Assembly (NCBI RefSeq): GCF_039978735.1
Contig: NZ_JBDWAS010000046.1
Coordinates: 29,478 to 93,477, forward strand
DNA: 64,000 nt
From: Maricaulis sp039978735
GTDB taxonomy: Bacteria; Pseudomonadota; Alphaproteobacteria; Caulobacterales; Maricaulaceae
Direction of reading: 5' to 3'
A program made the translations under genes and the position numbers. Shown one piece after another: positions 15,881-25,147 of this stretch. Each line of letters begins with the position of its first letter. Position 1 is the stretch's first letter. The notes below the pieces were generated by a model. It did no database searches and was not told where the DNA came from. It saw nothing but the letters and a program-made list of their open reading frames with translations.

Positions 15881-18316
15881 CTATTGCGGACGCGTACGGA
15901 TCGAGTCGCGCGTCACGCGCTGATCCATGTCGTCCATCATCGTGTCGTTGTCCGAGGACGAACGATAGACTTCCAGCCGGGTCGGCTCGATACGCGGCGG
16001 GAAGAAATTGTCGGACCGGTCCGCATCGGCGGTTTCGTGCAGCGGATCGAGTTCCACCGACACGACCTCACGATCGGTCATGTAGGTCCAGGTGACATTC
16101 TCCGGATTATAGCGCCAGACCTCAGCCGGGATCCGCACGATCTCGCTGCCGCCATCCGCGAAGGTGAATTCGAGGATGATCGGCATCACCACACCGCCCT
16201 GGTTGGTGAAGTCGAGATAGTAGATGCGCTCGTCACTGTCGACGATCGTGGCTTCCCAGTCCTCCAGCTCCTCGCGGAAGCTGTCATAGGCCTCACGTTC
16301 GCGATTGGTGACCGTGTGGGCGTCATTGCGCGAGTAGAAGTCGACCACTTCCGGATTGCGCGCTTCGTAGTAGGCGATGCCCGCTTCGCGATTGCCGGCC
16401 TGGGTGAGGCTCTCCGGAGCGGCATCATCCTCGGCGCGCTCGCGGGCATTCTCGATCTCCGGATTTTCCGTGTTGAAGGTGCCCTCGATCACCCGGTCGA
16501 GCGAGATGTCGACATGGTCGGTCGAGTAGAACCAGCCACGCCAGAACCAATCGAGATCGACACCGGAGACCTCTTCCATCGTGCGGAAGAAGTCATACGG
16601 GGTCGGCCGGCGGAAACGCCAGCGGTTGGCATAGGTGCGGAAGGCCTCGTCGAACAGTTCGCGGCCCAGAATCGTCTCACGCAGCACCACCAGCGCCGTC
16701 GCCGGCTTGCCATAGGCATTGCTGCCGAACTGCAGCACCGAGTCCGACTGGGTCATGATCGGCATCTGGTTGGTCGACACCATGTAGTCCGCGATCAGGT
16801 CCGGATCGCCGCGGCGGGACGGGAAGTCCTCTTCCCACTGACGCTCGGCCTGGAATTGCAGGAAGGTGTTGATGCCCTCATCCATCCAGGTCCACTGACG
16901 CTCGTCGGAATTGACCGTCATCGGGAAATAGATGTGGCCGATCTCGTGGATGATCACGCCGATCAGTCCGCGCTTGGCGCTGCGCGAATAGGTCAGATTG
17001 CCGTCATCATCGACCACCGGGCGGCCATAGGTGCCGCCATTGAAGGTGATCATCGGATACTCCATCCCGCCCTGCGGGCCGGCGATCGATTGCGCCACCG
17101 GATAGGGATAGGGGAAGGAGAAGGAGGAGTAGACGTCCAGCGTGTGCTCGACGGCGCGGGTCGAGAAGGCCGACCACAGCGGCTCGCTCTCATTGGGGTA
17201 GAAGGACATCGCCATGACCAGCTCGGGCGCCACGCCCTCACCGTCCTGTTCGACCCCCACCGCATCCCAGATGAATTTGCGCGAACCGGCCCAGGCGAAA
17301 TCGCGGACATTCTCGGCGCGGAATTCCCAGGTGGCTTCGGACCGCGTGCCCCGGCGCTCATTGGCGCGGGCTTCGGACGGCGTCACGATGAAGACCGGCT
17401 CTTCGGAGGTCCGGGCCTCTTCCAGACGATCACGCTGGGCCTGGTTGAGCACCTCTTCGGGGTTCTGCAGCACACCGGTCGCGGAGACGATGAAGTCCTG
17501 CGGCACGGTGATGGACACGTCGTAATCGCCGAATTCCAGGGTGAACTCGCCGCGGCCCAGGAAAGCCTTGTTGTGCCAGCCTTCATAGTCCGAGAAGGCC
17601 GCCGCACGCGGGAACCATTGCGCGATCTGGTAGATGCAGTCGCCGCCGGTATCCTCGGTTTCCTCGAAGCATTCCCAGCCGGCGCGGCCGCCGATCACGC
17701 CGGTCTCGATCAGGCGATAATCCCACTCGATGTTCAGCACCACGCTCTCGCCGGTCTCCAGCGTGTCGTCGAGATCGATCCGCATCAGCGTGTCGACGAT
17801 GGTAAAATCGACCGGATTGCCGTCGGCATCGGTCACGGCCGTGATGTTGTGACCATAGCCGTCATCGGCGATCTGCTGGCGCCGGCGCACGGCAGAGGCC
17901 GAAATCCCTTCCGGATTGGAACCGCCGACCCGGCCGGACGAACGGCCGCCATCGCCGACTGTCTCGGTCATCACGGCGATGGAGTCGGGGCGGAAACGGT
18001 TCTGGTCGAGCTGGAACCACAGGAAATCCAGCGGGTCCGGCGCGTTATTGGTGTAGGTGACCGTCTCGGAGCCGTAGAGATGCTTCTCGTCCTCATCGAG
18101 ACGGATATCGATGTCGTAATCGACGTCCTGCTGCCAGTAGTCCGGCCCCGGCGCGCCGGTGGCGCGGCGTTCGCGGTTCGGCGAGGGCCAATCCTCGTCC
18201 TCGAGCTGGCGGAAGGCATCGCGCCAGTTGTTCGTGGTCTGCTGAATCGGCTGAGCGGCCGCAACGTTGAACGTCGCGGCCGCTGTCGCCATGGCAATAA
18301 GACTGAAGCTACGCAT
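15881..18316 (-). CDS. Secreted M1-family metallopeptidase
   Basis: 811 residues. A signal peptide (ending VAAAQ) precedes a gluzincin core with the substrate-binding GGMEYPM and the zinc motif HEIGH with its distant Glu in WTWMDEG (HExxH-x18-E). It should be a zinc aminopeptidase acting in the periplasm or outer membrane. It differs from housekeeping PepN in having a signal peptide and an extra C-terminal region. ATG 18316 is chosen because a GGGGAACCTGGG tract lies just upstream and it gives a good signal peptide. It follows the bactofilin-like membrane protein by 70 bp, probably in one operon with the DUF6702-like gene. Confidence 0.9.
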   Translation of the reverse strand: MRSFSLIAMATAAATFNVAAAQPIQQTTNNWRDAFRQLEDEDWPSPNRERRATGAPGPDYWQQDVDYDIDIRLDEDEKHLYGSETVTYTNNAPDPLDFLWFQLDQNRFRPDSIAVMTETVGDGGRSSGRVGGSNPEGISASAVRRRQQIADDGYGHNITAVTDADGNPVDFTIVDTLMRIDLDDTLETGESVVLNIEWDYRLIETGVIGGRAGWECFEETEDTGGDCIYQIAQWFPRAAAFSDYEGWHNKAFLGRGEFTLEFGDYDVSITVPQDFIVSATGVLQNPEEVLNQAQRDRLEEARTSEEPVFIVTPSEARANERRGTRSEATWEFRAENVRDFAWAGSRKFIWDAVGVEQDGEGVAPELVMAMSFYPNESEPLWSAFSTRAVEHTLDVYSSFSFPYPYPVAQSIAGPQGGMEYPMITFNGGTYGRPVVDDDGNLTYSRSAKRGLIGVIIHEIGHIYFPMTVNSDERQWTWMDEGINTFLQFQAERQWEEDFPSRRGDPDLIADYMVSTNQMPIMTQSDSVLQFGSNAYGKPATALVVLRETILGRELFDEAFRTYANRWRFRRPTPYDFFRTMEEVSGVDLDWFWRGWFYSTDHVDISLDRVIEGTFNTENPEIENARERAEDDAAPESLTQAGNREAGIAYYEARNPEVVDFYSRNDAHTVTNREREAYDSFREELEDWEATIVDSDERIYYLDFTNQGGVVMPIILEFTFADGGSEIVRIPAEVWRYNPENVTWTYMTDREVVSVELDPLHETADADRSDNFFPPRIEPTRLEVYRSSSDNDTMMDDMDQRVTRDSIRTRPQ

Positions 18317-18386
18317 ATCCCAGGTTCCCCATACCCCTAAAACGGGCTCTCTTCGGGGACTCATGTAGCGTCTGCCCGGGACCGCG

Positions 18387-19709
18387 TCACCCCGCGGTTA
18401 CGGTTTTGTCATCTTCCGGACTGATTGCCGCAGCCGGAGCCGCATGACCGTTCTCCCGGCCCAGCGACATCAGCCAGGCGCCCAGGCCGATGAACATCAG
18501 GAAAAGACCGACCAGAGCCCCCAGTCCCGGAACGGCACCCAGCGCGGCAGAAACCGCCAGCACCAGCATCAGGGACAGAAGACGCATACCCATGCCCAGG
18601 GGCTGTTCCGGCTTGCGGTTGAAGATCAGATCGCCGACTGCCAGCGCGCCCAGTGCCAGGCACAGCAGCAGGAAGGGCCAGAACAGCAGCCACATGATCG
18701 GGATCAGCAGCACACCGATCACGGTGATCGCCAGCAGCACGGTCATGATGATCAGGAAGACCGGCGACAGGGCGAAGCTGATGAAGCCCAGGAATCCGGA
18801 GACCAGCGGCTTGCGGCGGAAGGTCCGCGCTACCCGCGCGGTGCCGCGCGGCGTCATCAGCACGGCCAGTGCGCCCAGCAGAAGGGCCGCACCCGGCACG
18901 GCCAGCCCCAGGAAGGCGAAGGGCGCACCGATGATTTCCCAGGGACCGTCGATATCGATGTCTATATCGTCCCAGTGCTTGGCGCCGAAATTGAACGGTT
19001 CGTACTCATAATCGACCGTGCCGATCTGGGCGCCGGAAGCGACAACCGGTTGGGACGGACCGCGCACGGTGATCTCGCCGGTCACCCGGGCCGAGTCGAG
19101 GATATAGACTTCCTCGGCCAGGATCTCGATATCGCCGTCGATCAGGCCGGACAGGGTGACCTCGGAGCCCTCGATATCGGTGAAACCGCGCACCGTACCG
19201 GCGATCTCGATCTCGCCGCCGCCGATCTCCAGACCGTCAGCAAAGACCGCGTCGCTTTGCACACCGACATACCCGCCGGCCAGTTGCACGGCGCCGCCGA
19301 CCGTGGCGTCGATCTCGACATTGCCGCCAGCCGCGGCGAGTTCACCGGCGATATTGCCGCCGACACGGACATCGCCGCCGGCCGCGCTGACATCGCCGGC
19401 GACATTGGCGTCGACCTCGACATCGCCACCGGCGATCTCGATATCTCCACCGACCGAGCCGCGGATAAGAACGTCGCCACCGAAGAAATGGATCGAACCG
19501 GTAACGTCGGCATCGATCCGGCCATCGCCGGCTATCGCGGAAATATCGCCCTGGACATTGCCGCGGACCGTCATGTCGCCGCCGAGGAAGACGACGTCAT
19601 TGCCGCTGCCGTCGATCTCGACTTCGCCGCCGATCACCTGGGCGCCTGCGGCGCCCGTCATTGCGGTGATGGCCAGCCCCAGGGCCATGATTGTGTGCTT
19701 GATGTTCAT
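18387..19709 (-). CDS. Extracytoplasmic bactofilin-like repeat protein with C-terminal membrane domain
   Basis: 440 residues. A signal peptide (cleaved after AGA) precedes about ten short repeats (about 25-200) of the form GGDVxVxGNVxGDIxxA, roughly 18 residues each, the pattern of a right-handed beta-solenoid as in bactofilins (polymer-forming cytoskeletal proteins). A spacer and five or six membrane segments (about 258-415) follow. Classical bactofilins are cytoplasmic, so a solenoid with a signal peptide placed in the periplasm is a different architecture. It lies 67 bp after the lipoprotein at 19777-20547, whose repeats are of the same kind. Confidence 0.82.
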   Translation of the reverse strand: MNIKHTIMALGLAITAMTGAAGAQVIGGEVEIDGSGNDVVFLGGDMTVRGNVQGDISAIAGDGRIDADVTGSIHFFGGDVLIRGSVGGDIEIAGGDVEVDANVAGDVSAAGGDVRVGGNIAGELAAAGGNVEIDATVGGAVQLAGGYVGVQSDAVFADGLEIGGGEIEIAGTVRGFTDIEGSEVTLSGLIDGDIEILAEEVYILDSARVTGEITVRGPSQPVVASGAQIGTVDYEYEPFNFGAKHWDDIDIDIDGPWEIIGAPFAFLGLAVPGAALLLGALAVLMTPRGTARVARTFRRKPLVSGFLGFISFALSPVFLIIMTVLLAITVIGVLLIPIMWLLFWPFLLLCLALGALAVGDLIFNRKPEQPLGMGMRLLSLMLVLAVSAALGAVPGLGALVGLFLMFIGLGAWLMSLGRENGHAAPAAAISPEDDKTVTAG

Positions 19710-19776
19710 AACTCTCTCCCTGCGCCCCCCGGCAGTCAGGTCGGTTGTTGAAAATGAATTCCGGTCCCCACCGGTT

Positions 19777-20547
19777 TCAGTTGTCGATCAGGTCTTCGCA
19801 GTCGCGGCGGTCGCGCGGGGTAAAGACAAGGTCATCCACACGGGCGCCCGACTCGACCTCCGGCTCATGCTCGGCGAAGACTTCGAACCGGCCATCGATG
19901 CGGGCCGTCGACGCGATGGTCACGCGGATACCGCAGACCTGGCCGCCATCATGAACGCGCGCACCGATCTCGATATCGCCCTGATCGTCATAGTCGCGAT
20001 TGCGGCGCATCTCGTTGATTGCAACAAGTTCGAGCGGGCCATGGATCTCGCCATTGATCGTCATCGAACCGGCATGCGCCGACAGGCCGTGCTGGAAGGT
20101 CGCATCGACCTCCATGTCACCGGACGCCAGGCTGGCCGGGCCGGCAATATGGCCGTGCACCGTCAGATCGCCTGCCGCGATCGAGAGCTCGTCACCGGCT
20201 TCGCCGTTCCAGCTCACATCGCCGCCGGCAATGGAAACTTCGCCATCGACCTTGCCGGTGAAGTTCACGTCACCCGCCGCGATGGAGACTTCACCGCCGA
20301 CTTCGAGACCGTCGGCATCGACATCGCCGGAGACCAGGCTGAGATCGCCGCCCAGACGGCCGCGCAGGTTCAGATCGCCGCTCAGGCGGCTGTAATCGCC
20401 GTCCCGGTCGAGCACGATATAGCCGTCCGCGGACCGGTGCTGGCGCATCATCTTGGCGCCGTCGCCTTCGTCGGCGACGACAATAACGCAGCCCGACGTC
20501 ATCAGTGCGGTGGTCAGGGCCGTGGCAGCAAGCCAGAGCTTGGTCAT
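19777..20547 (-). CDS. Bactofilin-like repeat lipoprotein A
   Basis: 256 residues. A lipobox (MTSGC, Cys about 20) is followed by repeats of about 18 residues such as GDVNFTGKVDGEVSIA and GDVSWNGEAGDELSIA (about 50-165), predicting a beta-solenoid on the periplasmic or surface side. A distinct C-terminal domain (about 185-256) has two cysteines and ends RRDCEDLIDN. The same domain ends lipoprotein B (22478-23137). It is the first gene of a probable operon (lipoprotein A, membrane solenoid protein, M1 peptidase, DUF6702-like). A palindromic operator-like site lies about 100 bp upstream. Confidence 0.82.
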   Translation of the reverse strand: MTKLWLAATALTTALMTSGCVIVVADEGDGAKMMRQHRSADGYIVLDRDGDYSRLSGDLNLRGRLGGDLSLVSGDVDADGLEVGGEVSIAAGDVNFTGKVDGEVSIAGGDVSWNGEAGDELSIAAGDLTVHGHIAGPASLASGDMEVDATFQHGLSAHAGSMTINGEIHGPLELVAINEMRRNRDYDDQGDIEIGARVHDGGQVCGIRVTIASTARIDGRFEVFAEHEPEVESGARVDDLVFTPRDRRDCEDLIDN

Positions 20548-20636
20548 TCAACTCTCCCATAACGTCCCGGACCTCCTGCCACCTGGCGTTTTGGAAATCC
20601 GGGTCTACGCTCCCCAGCGTTGATTCAGACCATACA

Positions 20637-20680
20637 TTATCGAAAAACGATATCAAGGGGTTTTTTCCGTTTTTCGATAA
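20637..20680. promoter_or_regulatory. Inverted repeat upstream of lipoprotein A (probable operator)
   Basis: TTATCGAAAAACG (20637-20649) is matched exactly by CGTTTTTCGATAA (20668-20680), 18 bp apart. The left arm is itself part of the palindrome TATCGAAAAACGATA. The tract is AT-rich in a GC-rich genome and lies between divergent genes (lipoprotein A and the AMP-ligase). A near-identical core lies upstream of lipoprotein B (23152-23164). Confidence 0.6.
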
Positions 20681-20817
20681 ATATTTTTTGAATTACGAGA
20701 TGCCGACGCCATAAAGCCGGGCCGCACGCAGCCCCCCTCTTCCCTACGCTTCAAGGCCCGCTAAAATCGGCGGCAATACACCGCGCCTGCACGTATGGGC
20801 GTATACGGGAGGATTAC

Positions 20818-22473
20818 ATGGCAGACACTCCGGCCGCCGGGCTCACCCCGGATACCGGTACGCAGGGCGTATCCGGACAGGTCTACAAGGGCGCCCATCT
20901 CGATCCGGCGCGCATTCGCAAGCCGGTCTTCAAGTCGCTGATCGAATCCAGAAACCGGTATGGCGGCAAGAAACTCGCCGCCGTCGATGCCGACGGCCGG
21001 GAGCTCACCTATAACGATCTGGTGAAAGCCTCCTTCGCGCTGGGCCATGCCCTCAAGGCCGGGACCGAAAAGGGCGAAGCTGTCGGCGTGCTCCTGCCCA
21101 CGGGCGCGGGCGCCATCATCTCCTTCTTCGCGATCTCGGCCTATGGCCGGATCCCGGCCATGCTCAACTTCACCGCAGGCGAACGGGCGCTGAAGGCGGC
21201 CTGCAAGGCCTGCAAGGCCAAGCGTATCGTCACTGCGCACCGCTTCATCGAGCTGGGCGAGCTGCAGGAGCTGGAAGCCGAGCTGAAGAAGGATCACGAG
21301 CTGATCTATCTGGAGGATGTGCGCGAGAACCTGTCGCTTAGCGACAAGCTCGCCGCGGCCGTCGGCATGGTGATGCCGTCCCTGGTGCGCGCCCATCCCG
21401 ATCCGGACAGCGCCGCCGTCTATCTCTTCACCTCGGGCACGGAAGGCGATCCCAAGGGCGTCGTGCTCAGCCATGCCAACCTGCTGGCGAATGTCGAGCA
21501 GGTGCGCGACCACATCAAGATCTACCCGACCGATCTGGTGTTCAATCCGCTGCCGACCTTCCACTGTTTCGGACTGACCGGCGGCGTGCTGGTACCGCTC
21601 GGTCTCGGCGTGCCGGCGATCTGCCACCCCACGCCGCTGCAGGCCAAGACCATCGTCAAGCGGATCGCCGAGACGAAGGCGACCATCCTGTTCGCCACCG
21701 ACACCTTCATGAACCAGTATGCCCGCGCCGCCGATCCGGACGATCTGTCATCGCTGCGCTTTGCGGTGTGCGGTGCGGAACGGGTGAAGGACGAGACACG
21801 CTCGGCCCTGCGCCGGCGGTTCAATGTCGAGATCGTCGAGGGCTACGGCCTCACCGAGGCGGCGCCTGTCCTGTCGGTCAACCAGCCGGAAAATAACCGC
21901 CCGGGCACGGTCGGCCAGCTTCTGCCAGGCTGCGAGGCGCGCCTGGTGCCGGTCGAGGGGATCGATGACGGTGGTCAGCTGCATATTCGCGGTCCCAATA
22001 TCATGAAGGGCTATATCCGCCCCTCCGCGCCGCTGCAGCTGGAGGCGCCCGAGGGCGGCTGGCACGATACCGGCGATATCGTCTCGATCGACGAGGACGG
22101 TTTCATCCGCATCCGCGGCCGGGTGAAGCGCTTTGCCAAGCTGGGCGGGGAGATGGTCTCCCTCGCCGTGGTGGAAAACTGCGCCACCTCGCTCTGGCCG
22201 GACAGCATGCACGCCGCCGCCGCCATTCCGGACAAGCGCAAGGGCGAACAGGTCATCCTGATCACCGATTATGACAAGGCCGACCGGGCCGACCTGGTGG
22301 CCTTCGCGCGCAATCACGGCATTTCCGAGCTGGCGATCCCGCGCAAGATCATCCACGTCGAATCGATCCCGGTGCTGGGCACCGGCAAGACCGATTACGG
22401 CACCGTCCAGAAGACGGTGGAGGCGTTGATGGCCGACGAGCTGAAGCCGGCGGCCACCGAACCCGCAGAATAG
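20818..22473 (+). CDS. AMP-forming acyl-CoA/acyl-ACP synthetase (Aas ligase-domain type)
   Basis: 551 residues. The ANL adenylate-forming motifs are present: YLFTSGTEGDPKGVVLSHAN (202-221), EGYGLTEAAP (about 340), HDTGD (about 415), RVKRFAKLGGEMVSL, and a C-terminal GTGKTDYG with the catalytic Lys. The GGEMVSL and VFNPLPTFHCFGLTGG segments resemble the acyl-ACP-synthetase half of Aas, which activates fatty acids for lysophospholipid reacylation. It lacks the acyltransferase half and the LplT transporter. Its exact acyl substrate is not shown. It lies between the two bactofilin-like lipoprotein genes, on the opposite strand. Confidence 0.85.
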   Translation: MADTPAAGLTPDTGTQGVSGQVYKGAHLDPARIRKPVFKSLIESRNRYGGKKLAAVDADGRELTYNDLVKASFALGHALKAGTEKGEAVGVLLPTGAGAIISFFAISAYGRIPAMLNFTAGERALKAACKACKAKRIVTAHRFIELGELQELEAELKKDHELIYLEDVRENLSLSDKLAAAVGMVMPSLVRAHPDPDSAAVYLFTSGTEGDPKGVVLSHANLLANVEQVRDHIKIYPTDLVFNPLPTFHCFGLTGGVLVPLGLGVPAICHPTPLQAKTIVKRIAETKATILFATDTFMNQYARAADPDDLSSLRFAVCGAERVKDETRSALRRRFNVEIVEGYGLTEAAPVLSVNQPENNRPGTVGQLLPGCEARLVPVEGIDDGGQLHIRGPNIMKGYIRPSAPLQLEAPEGGWHDTGDIVSIDEDGFIRIRGRVKRFAKLGGEMVSLAVVENCATSLWPDSMHAAAAIPDKRKGEQVILITDYDKADRADLVAFARNHGISELAIPRKIIHVESIPVLGTGKTDYGTVQKTVEALMADELKPAATEPAE

Positions 22474-22477
22474 CCGG

Positions 22478-23137
22478 TCAGAGATCCTCGCAATCGCGGC
22501 GGCCGAGGGCTTCCCACTCGAAGCCTTCGCCGTCGGGACGCGTGTGGGAGATCACCAGGAAACCGCCTCCCAGCCGGGCGCCGGCCCGCAGCTCGACTTC
22601 CGCGGCGCAGATCAGGCCGCCCTGCCCCAGACGTCCGGAAATCTCGACCCGGCCATCGCCATCGTCGCGGCCATGACCGCGCACGGTCACCGGTCCGTCG
22701 ACATCGGCGCGCAACACCATGTGCCCGCCATCCATCTCCAGCGATCCGTGCAGATGACCGTCCAGCGTGACCCGGCCGGCGGCGATTTCGGTATTGCCGG
22801 CAATGCGCGCATCGATATCGGCCGTGCCGGCCGAGAATTCGGCATCGCCGCCCACCTCGCCAGTGAACCGCACCCGCCCGCCGGACGCTTCCAGATCACG
22901 GCCGACGATCATGTTCGAGCGCACGGTCGCGCCGGACAGCTCCAGATCCCGGCCGACGCGGCCATCGGCACCGACGAACATGCCGGAGAATTCGGCATCG
23001 CCGGGCACATCCACATTGCGCGAGGCCACGAGGCCGGCGGCATCGACCGAGCGGTCCTCCCCCCTGCCGTGGACATCATAGGTACAGGCCGACAGAGCCG
23101 TTGCAGCCGCGGCGCAGAACAGGAAAGACTTCAGCAT
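22478..23137 (-). CDS. Bactofilin-like repeat lipoprotein B
   Basis: 219 residues. The lipobox ALSAC (Cys about 18) is followed by solenoid-type repeats such as VGRDLELSGATV, VGRDLEASGGRV and VGGDAEFSAGTA (about 45-150), and then by the same C-terminal domain as lipoprotein A: QGGLICAAEVELRAGARLGG, ending GRRDCEDL. The two conserved cysteines suggest a disulfide. It is convergent with the AMP-ligase (4-bp gap). An ATCGGTTTTCGAT palindrome lies 15 bp upstream of its start codon. Confidence 0.82.
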   Translation of the reverse strand: MLKSFLFCAAAATALSACTYDVHGRGEDRSVDAAGLVASRNVDVPGDAEFSGMFVGADGRVGRDLELSGATVRSNMIVGRDLEASGGRVRFTGEVGGDAEFSAGTADIDARIAGNTEIAAGRVTLDGHLHGSLEMDGGHMVLRADVDGPVTVRGHGRDDGDGRVEISGRLGQGGLICAAEVELRAGARLGGGFLVISHTRPDGEGFEWEALGRRDCEDL

Positions 23138-23151
23138 GGCATCCTCACGAA

Positions 23152-23164
23152 ATCGGTTTTCGAT
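23152..23164. promoter_or_regulatory. Palindrome upstream of lipoprotein B (shared operator-like core)
   Basis: ATCGGTTTTCGAT; its reverse complement ATCGAAAACCGAT matches the core ATCGAAAAACGAT at 20639-20651 upstream of lipoprotein A at 12 of 13 positions. Both have ATCG/CGAT arms with a 5-bp A/T-rich spacer. Confidence 0.5.
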
Positions 23165-23199
23165 CTCATGATGCCCGGCAGGCGGGTTTTGGATGCAGA

Positions 23200-24600
23200 T
23201 CAGATGTGCAGGGCCCGCCCATACGCGTCCAGCACGCTTTCATGCATCATTTCCGACAGGGTCGGGTGCGGGAAGACCGTGTGCATCAGCTCGGCCTCGG
23301 TGGTCTCCAGCTGACGCGCCACGGCATAGCCCTGGATCAGCTCGGTAACCTCGGCGCCGACCATATGGGCGCCCAGCAGCTCGCCGGTCTTCGCGTCGAA
23401 CACGGTCTTCACCAGGCCCTGATCGTCACCCAGCGCGATCGCCTTGCCATTGCCCACGAAGGGGAAGCGGCCGACCTTCACCTCGTGCCCGGCCTCCTTC
23501 GCCTTCGCTTCGGTCAGGCCGACCGAGGCGATCTGCGGATGGCAATAGGTGCAGCCCGGGATATTGCCGGTCTCGAAGGCGTGCACGTCCTGGCCGGCAA
23601 TCTTCTCCACGCAGACCACGCCCTCATGCGAAGCCTTGTGGGCCAGCCAGGGCGGGCCGGCGACATCGCCGATGGCATAGAGGCCCTTCACATTGGTACG
23701 GCCGAAACCGTCATTCACGACATGGCCCTTCTCGATCTTCACGCCGAGCTCTTCCAGGCCGAGATTCTCGACATTGCCGACAATGCCGATGGCCAGGATG
23801 ACCTTTTCGACCTCGATCGTCTCGGTCTTGCCCTTCGACGTCTTCACGCTGACCTTCGCCATCTTGCCCGAGGTGTCGAGCTTTTCGACCTGGGCGCCGG
23901 TCATCAGCGTCATGCCCTGCTTCTTGAAGCTCTTGGCGGCGAAGGCGGAGATCTCCTCGTCCTCGACGGGCAGCACGCGATCCATCATCTCGACGACCGT
24001 CACATCGGCGCCCATCGTGTTGTAGAAGCTGGCAAACTCGATACCGATCGCGCCGGAACCGATGACGAGGACGGATTTCGGCATGCTCTCCGGCACCATG
24101 GCCTCGCGATAGGTCCAGATCTTGTCGCCATCCGGCTCCAGTCCGGCCTGCGGCACAGTGCGCGCCCGGGCGCCCGTCGCCAGGATGACGTGCTTGGCGG
24201 TATAGCTGTCCTTGCCGACGACGACCTTGGGAGCCTCGCCGCCCTTGGCCAGTTTCGCTTCGCCTTCGATCACCTGGATCTTGTGCTTTTTCATCAGCAT
24301 GCCAACACCGCCGGAGAGGCGCCCGGCAACATCGCGCGAGCGCTTGACGATCGCCTTGACGTCATAGCCGATCTTCTCGGCCGACAGGCCGAAATCCTTG
24401 GCATGCTGCATGAGGTGATAGACTTCCGAGGTCCGCAGCAGCGCCTTGGTGGGGATACAGCCCCAGTTGAGACAGATCCCGCCCAGATGCGCGCGCTCGA
24501 CAACCGCCGTCCTGAAGCCCAGCTGGGAAGCCCGGATCGCGGCGACATAGCCACCAGGTCCGCCGCCGATCACGATCACGTCGAATGCGTTGGAGCTCAT
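23200..24600 (-). CDS. lpdA: Dihydrolipoyl dehydrogenase
   Basis: 466 residues. An N-terminal FAD site (VIGGGPGGYVAA, 10-21), redox-active disulfide GGICLNWGCIPTKALL (Cys43, Cys48), an NAD site (VIGSGAIGIEFAS) and the C-terminal PHPTLSE with the catalytic His (about 445) are all intact. It reoxidises dihydrolipoamide in the pyruvate, 2-oxoglutarate or branched-chain dehydrogenase complexes and the glycine cleavage system. No E1 or E2 genes are adjacent, so which complex it serves cannot be told here. Confidence 0.95.
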   Translation of the reverse strand: MSSNAFDVIVIGGGPGGYVAAIRASQLGFRTAVVERAHLGGICLNWGCIPTKALLRTSEVYHLMQHAKDFGLSAEKIGYDVKAIVKRSRDVAGRLSGGVGMLMKKHKIQVIEGEAKLAKGGEAPKVVVGKDSYTAKHVILATGARARTVPQAGLEPDGDKIWTYREAMVPESMPKSVLVIGSGAIGIEFASFYNTMGADVTVVEMMDRVLPVEDEEISAFAAKSFKKQGMTLMTGAQVEKLDTSGKMAKVSVKTSKGKTETIEVEKVILAIGIVGNVENLGLEELGVKIEKGHVVNDGFGRTNVKGLYAIGDVAGPPWLAHKASHEGVVCVEKIAGQDVHAFETGNIPGCTYCHPQIASVGLTEAKAKEAGHEVKVGRFPFVGNGKAIALGDDQGLVKTVFDAKTGELLGAHMVGAEVTELIQGYAVARQLETTEAELMHTVFPHPTLSEMMHESVLDAYGRALHI

Positions 24601-24701
24601 GCGGAGACCTCATTTGTTTGCATGCGAAATAAATTCCGGGCCGGGAGTCGCGATATAACGGCTGCTCACCTTGCGATCAATGGCAGAGCCGGGCAGATCG
24701 G

Positions 24702-25073
24702 CTAGAGATCCGTAATAACCTGGGTCAGGTCGCTATCCGGATTGTCGCCGGTATTCACCACACCGGCGCGCTCGATCAGCATCATGTGGACTTTCTCGGT
24801 CTGTGCGACCGGCCGGTGCCGCACGCCCTTGGGGATCACACACATCTCACCCGGTCCCAGAATGACCGGATCGGCATTCTCGATCTCGATCTTCAGGATG
24901 CCGCGCGTGACGAGAAAAAACTCGTCCTCTTCCAGATGTGCATGCCAGTCGAACGACCCTTCGGCCTTCGCCAGCTTGATCTCGTAATTGTCCAGCTTCG
25001 CCACCCGGCGCGGCGCCCAGGCATCCTTGAACTGGCTGTGTTTTTCCGCCAACGAGATGACTTCAACAGACAT
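24702..25073 (-). CDS. Cupin-domain protein
   Basis: 123 residues from ATG 25073. A single cupin barrel has motif 1 WHAHLEEDEFFLVTRG (metal ligands His, His, Glu) and motif 2 GEMCVIPKGVRHRP (His). It is probably a metal-binding protein; cupins of this short type include isomerases, dioxygenases and sensors, and the substrate is not visible. It is divergent from the ACT-domain gene at 25148. Confidence 0.85.
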   Translation of the reverse strand: MSVEVISLAEKHSQFKDAWAPRRVAKLDNYEIKLAKAEGSFDWHAHLEEDEFFLVTRGILKIEIENADPVILGPGEMCVIPKGVRHRPVAQTEKVHMMLIERAGVVNTGDNPDSDLTQVITDL

Positions 25074-25147
25074 GGCATCCTCCGACCGCCTATATGGCGA
25101 TGATGTATCAGCCATACCATGATCTGCGCTGAACACAGGAGTCCGCG

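Noticed and set aside
15419..18340. 973-codon plus-strand open frame over the M1 peptidase
   Set aside because: Shadow of the peptidase gene, whose HExxH and GGMEY motifs are on the other strand.
18444..20562. Long open frames antisense to the bactofilin-like genes
   Set aside because: Repeated DNA of the solenoid genes gives repetitive, low-complexity shadows; real signal peptides and lipoboxes are on the minus strand.
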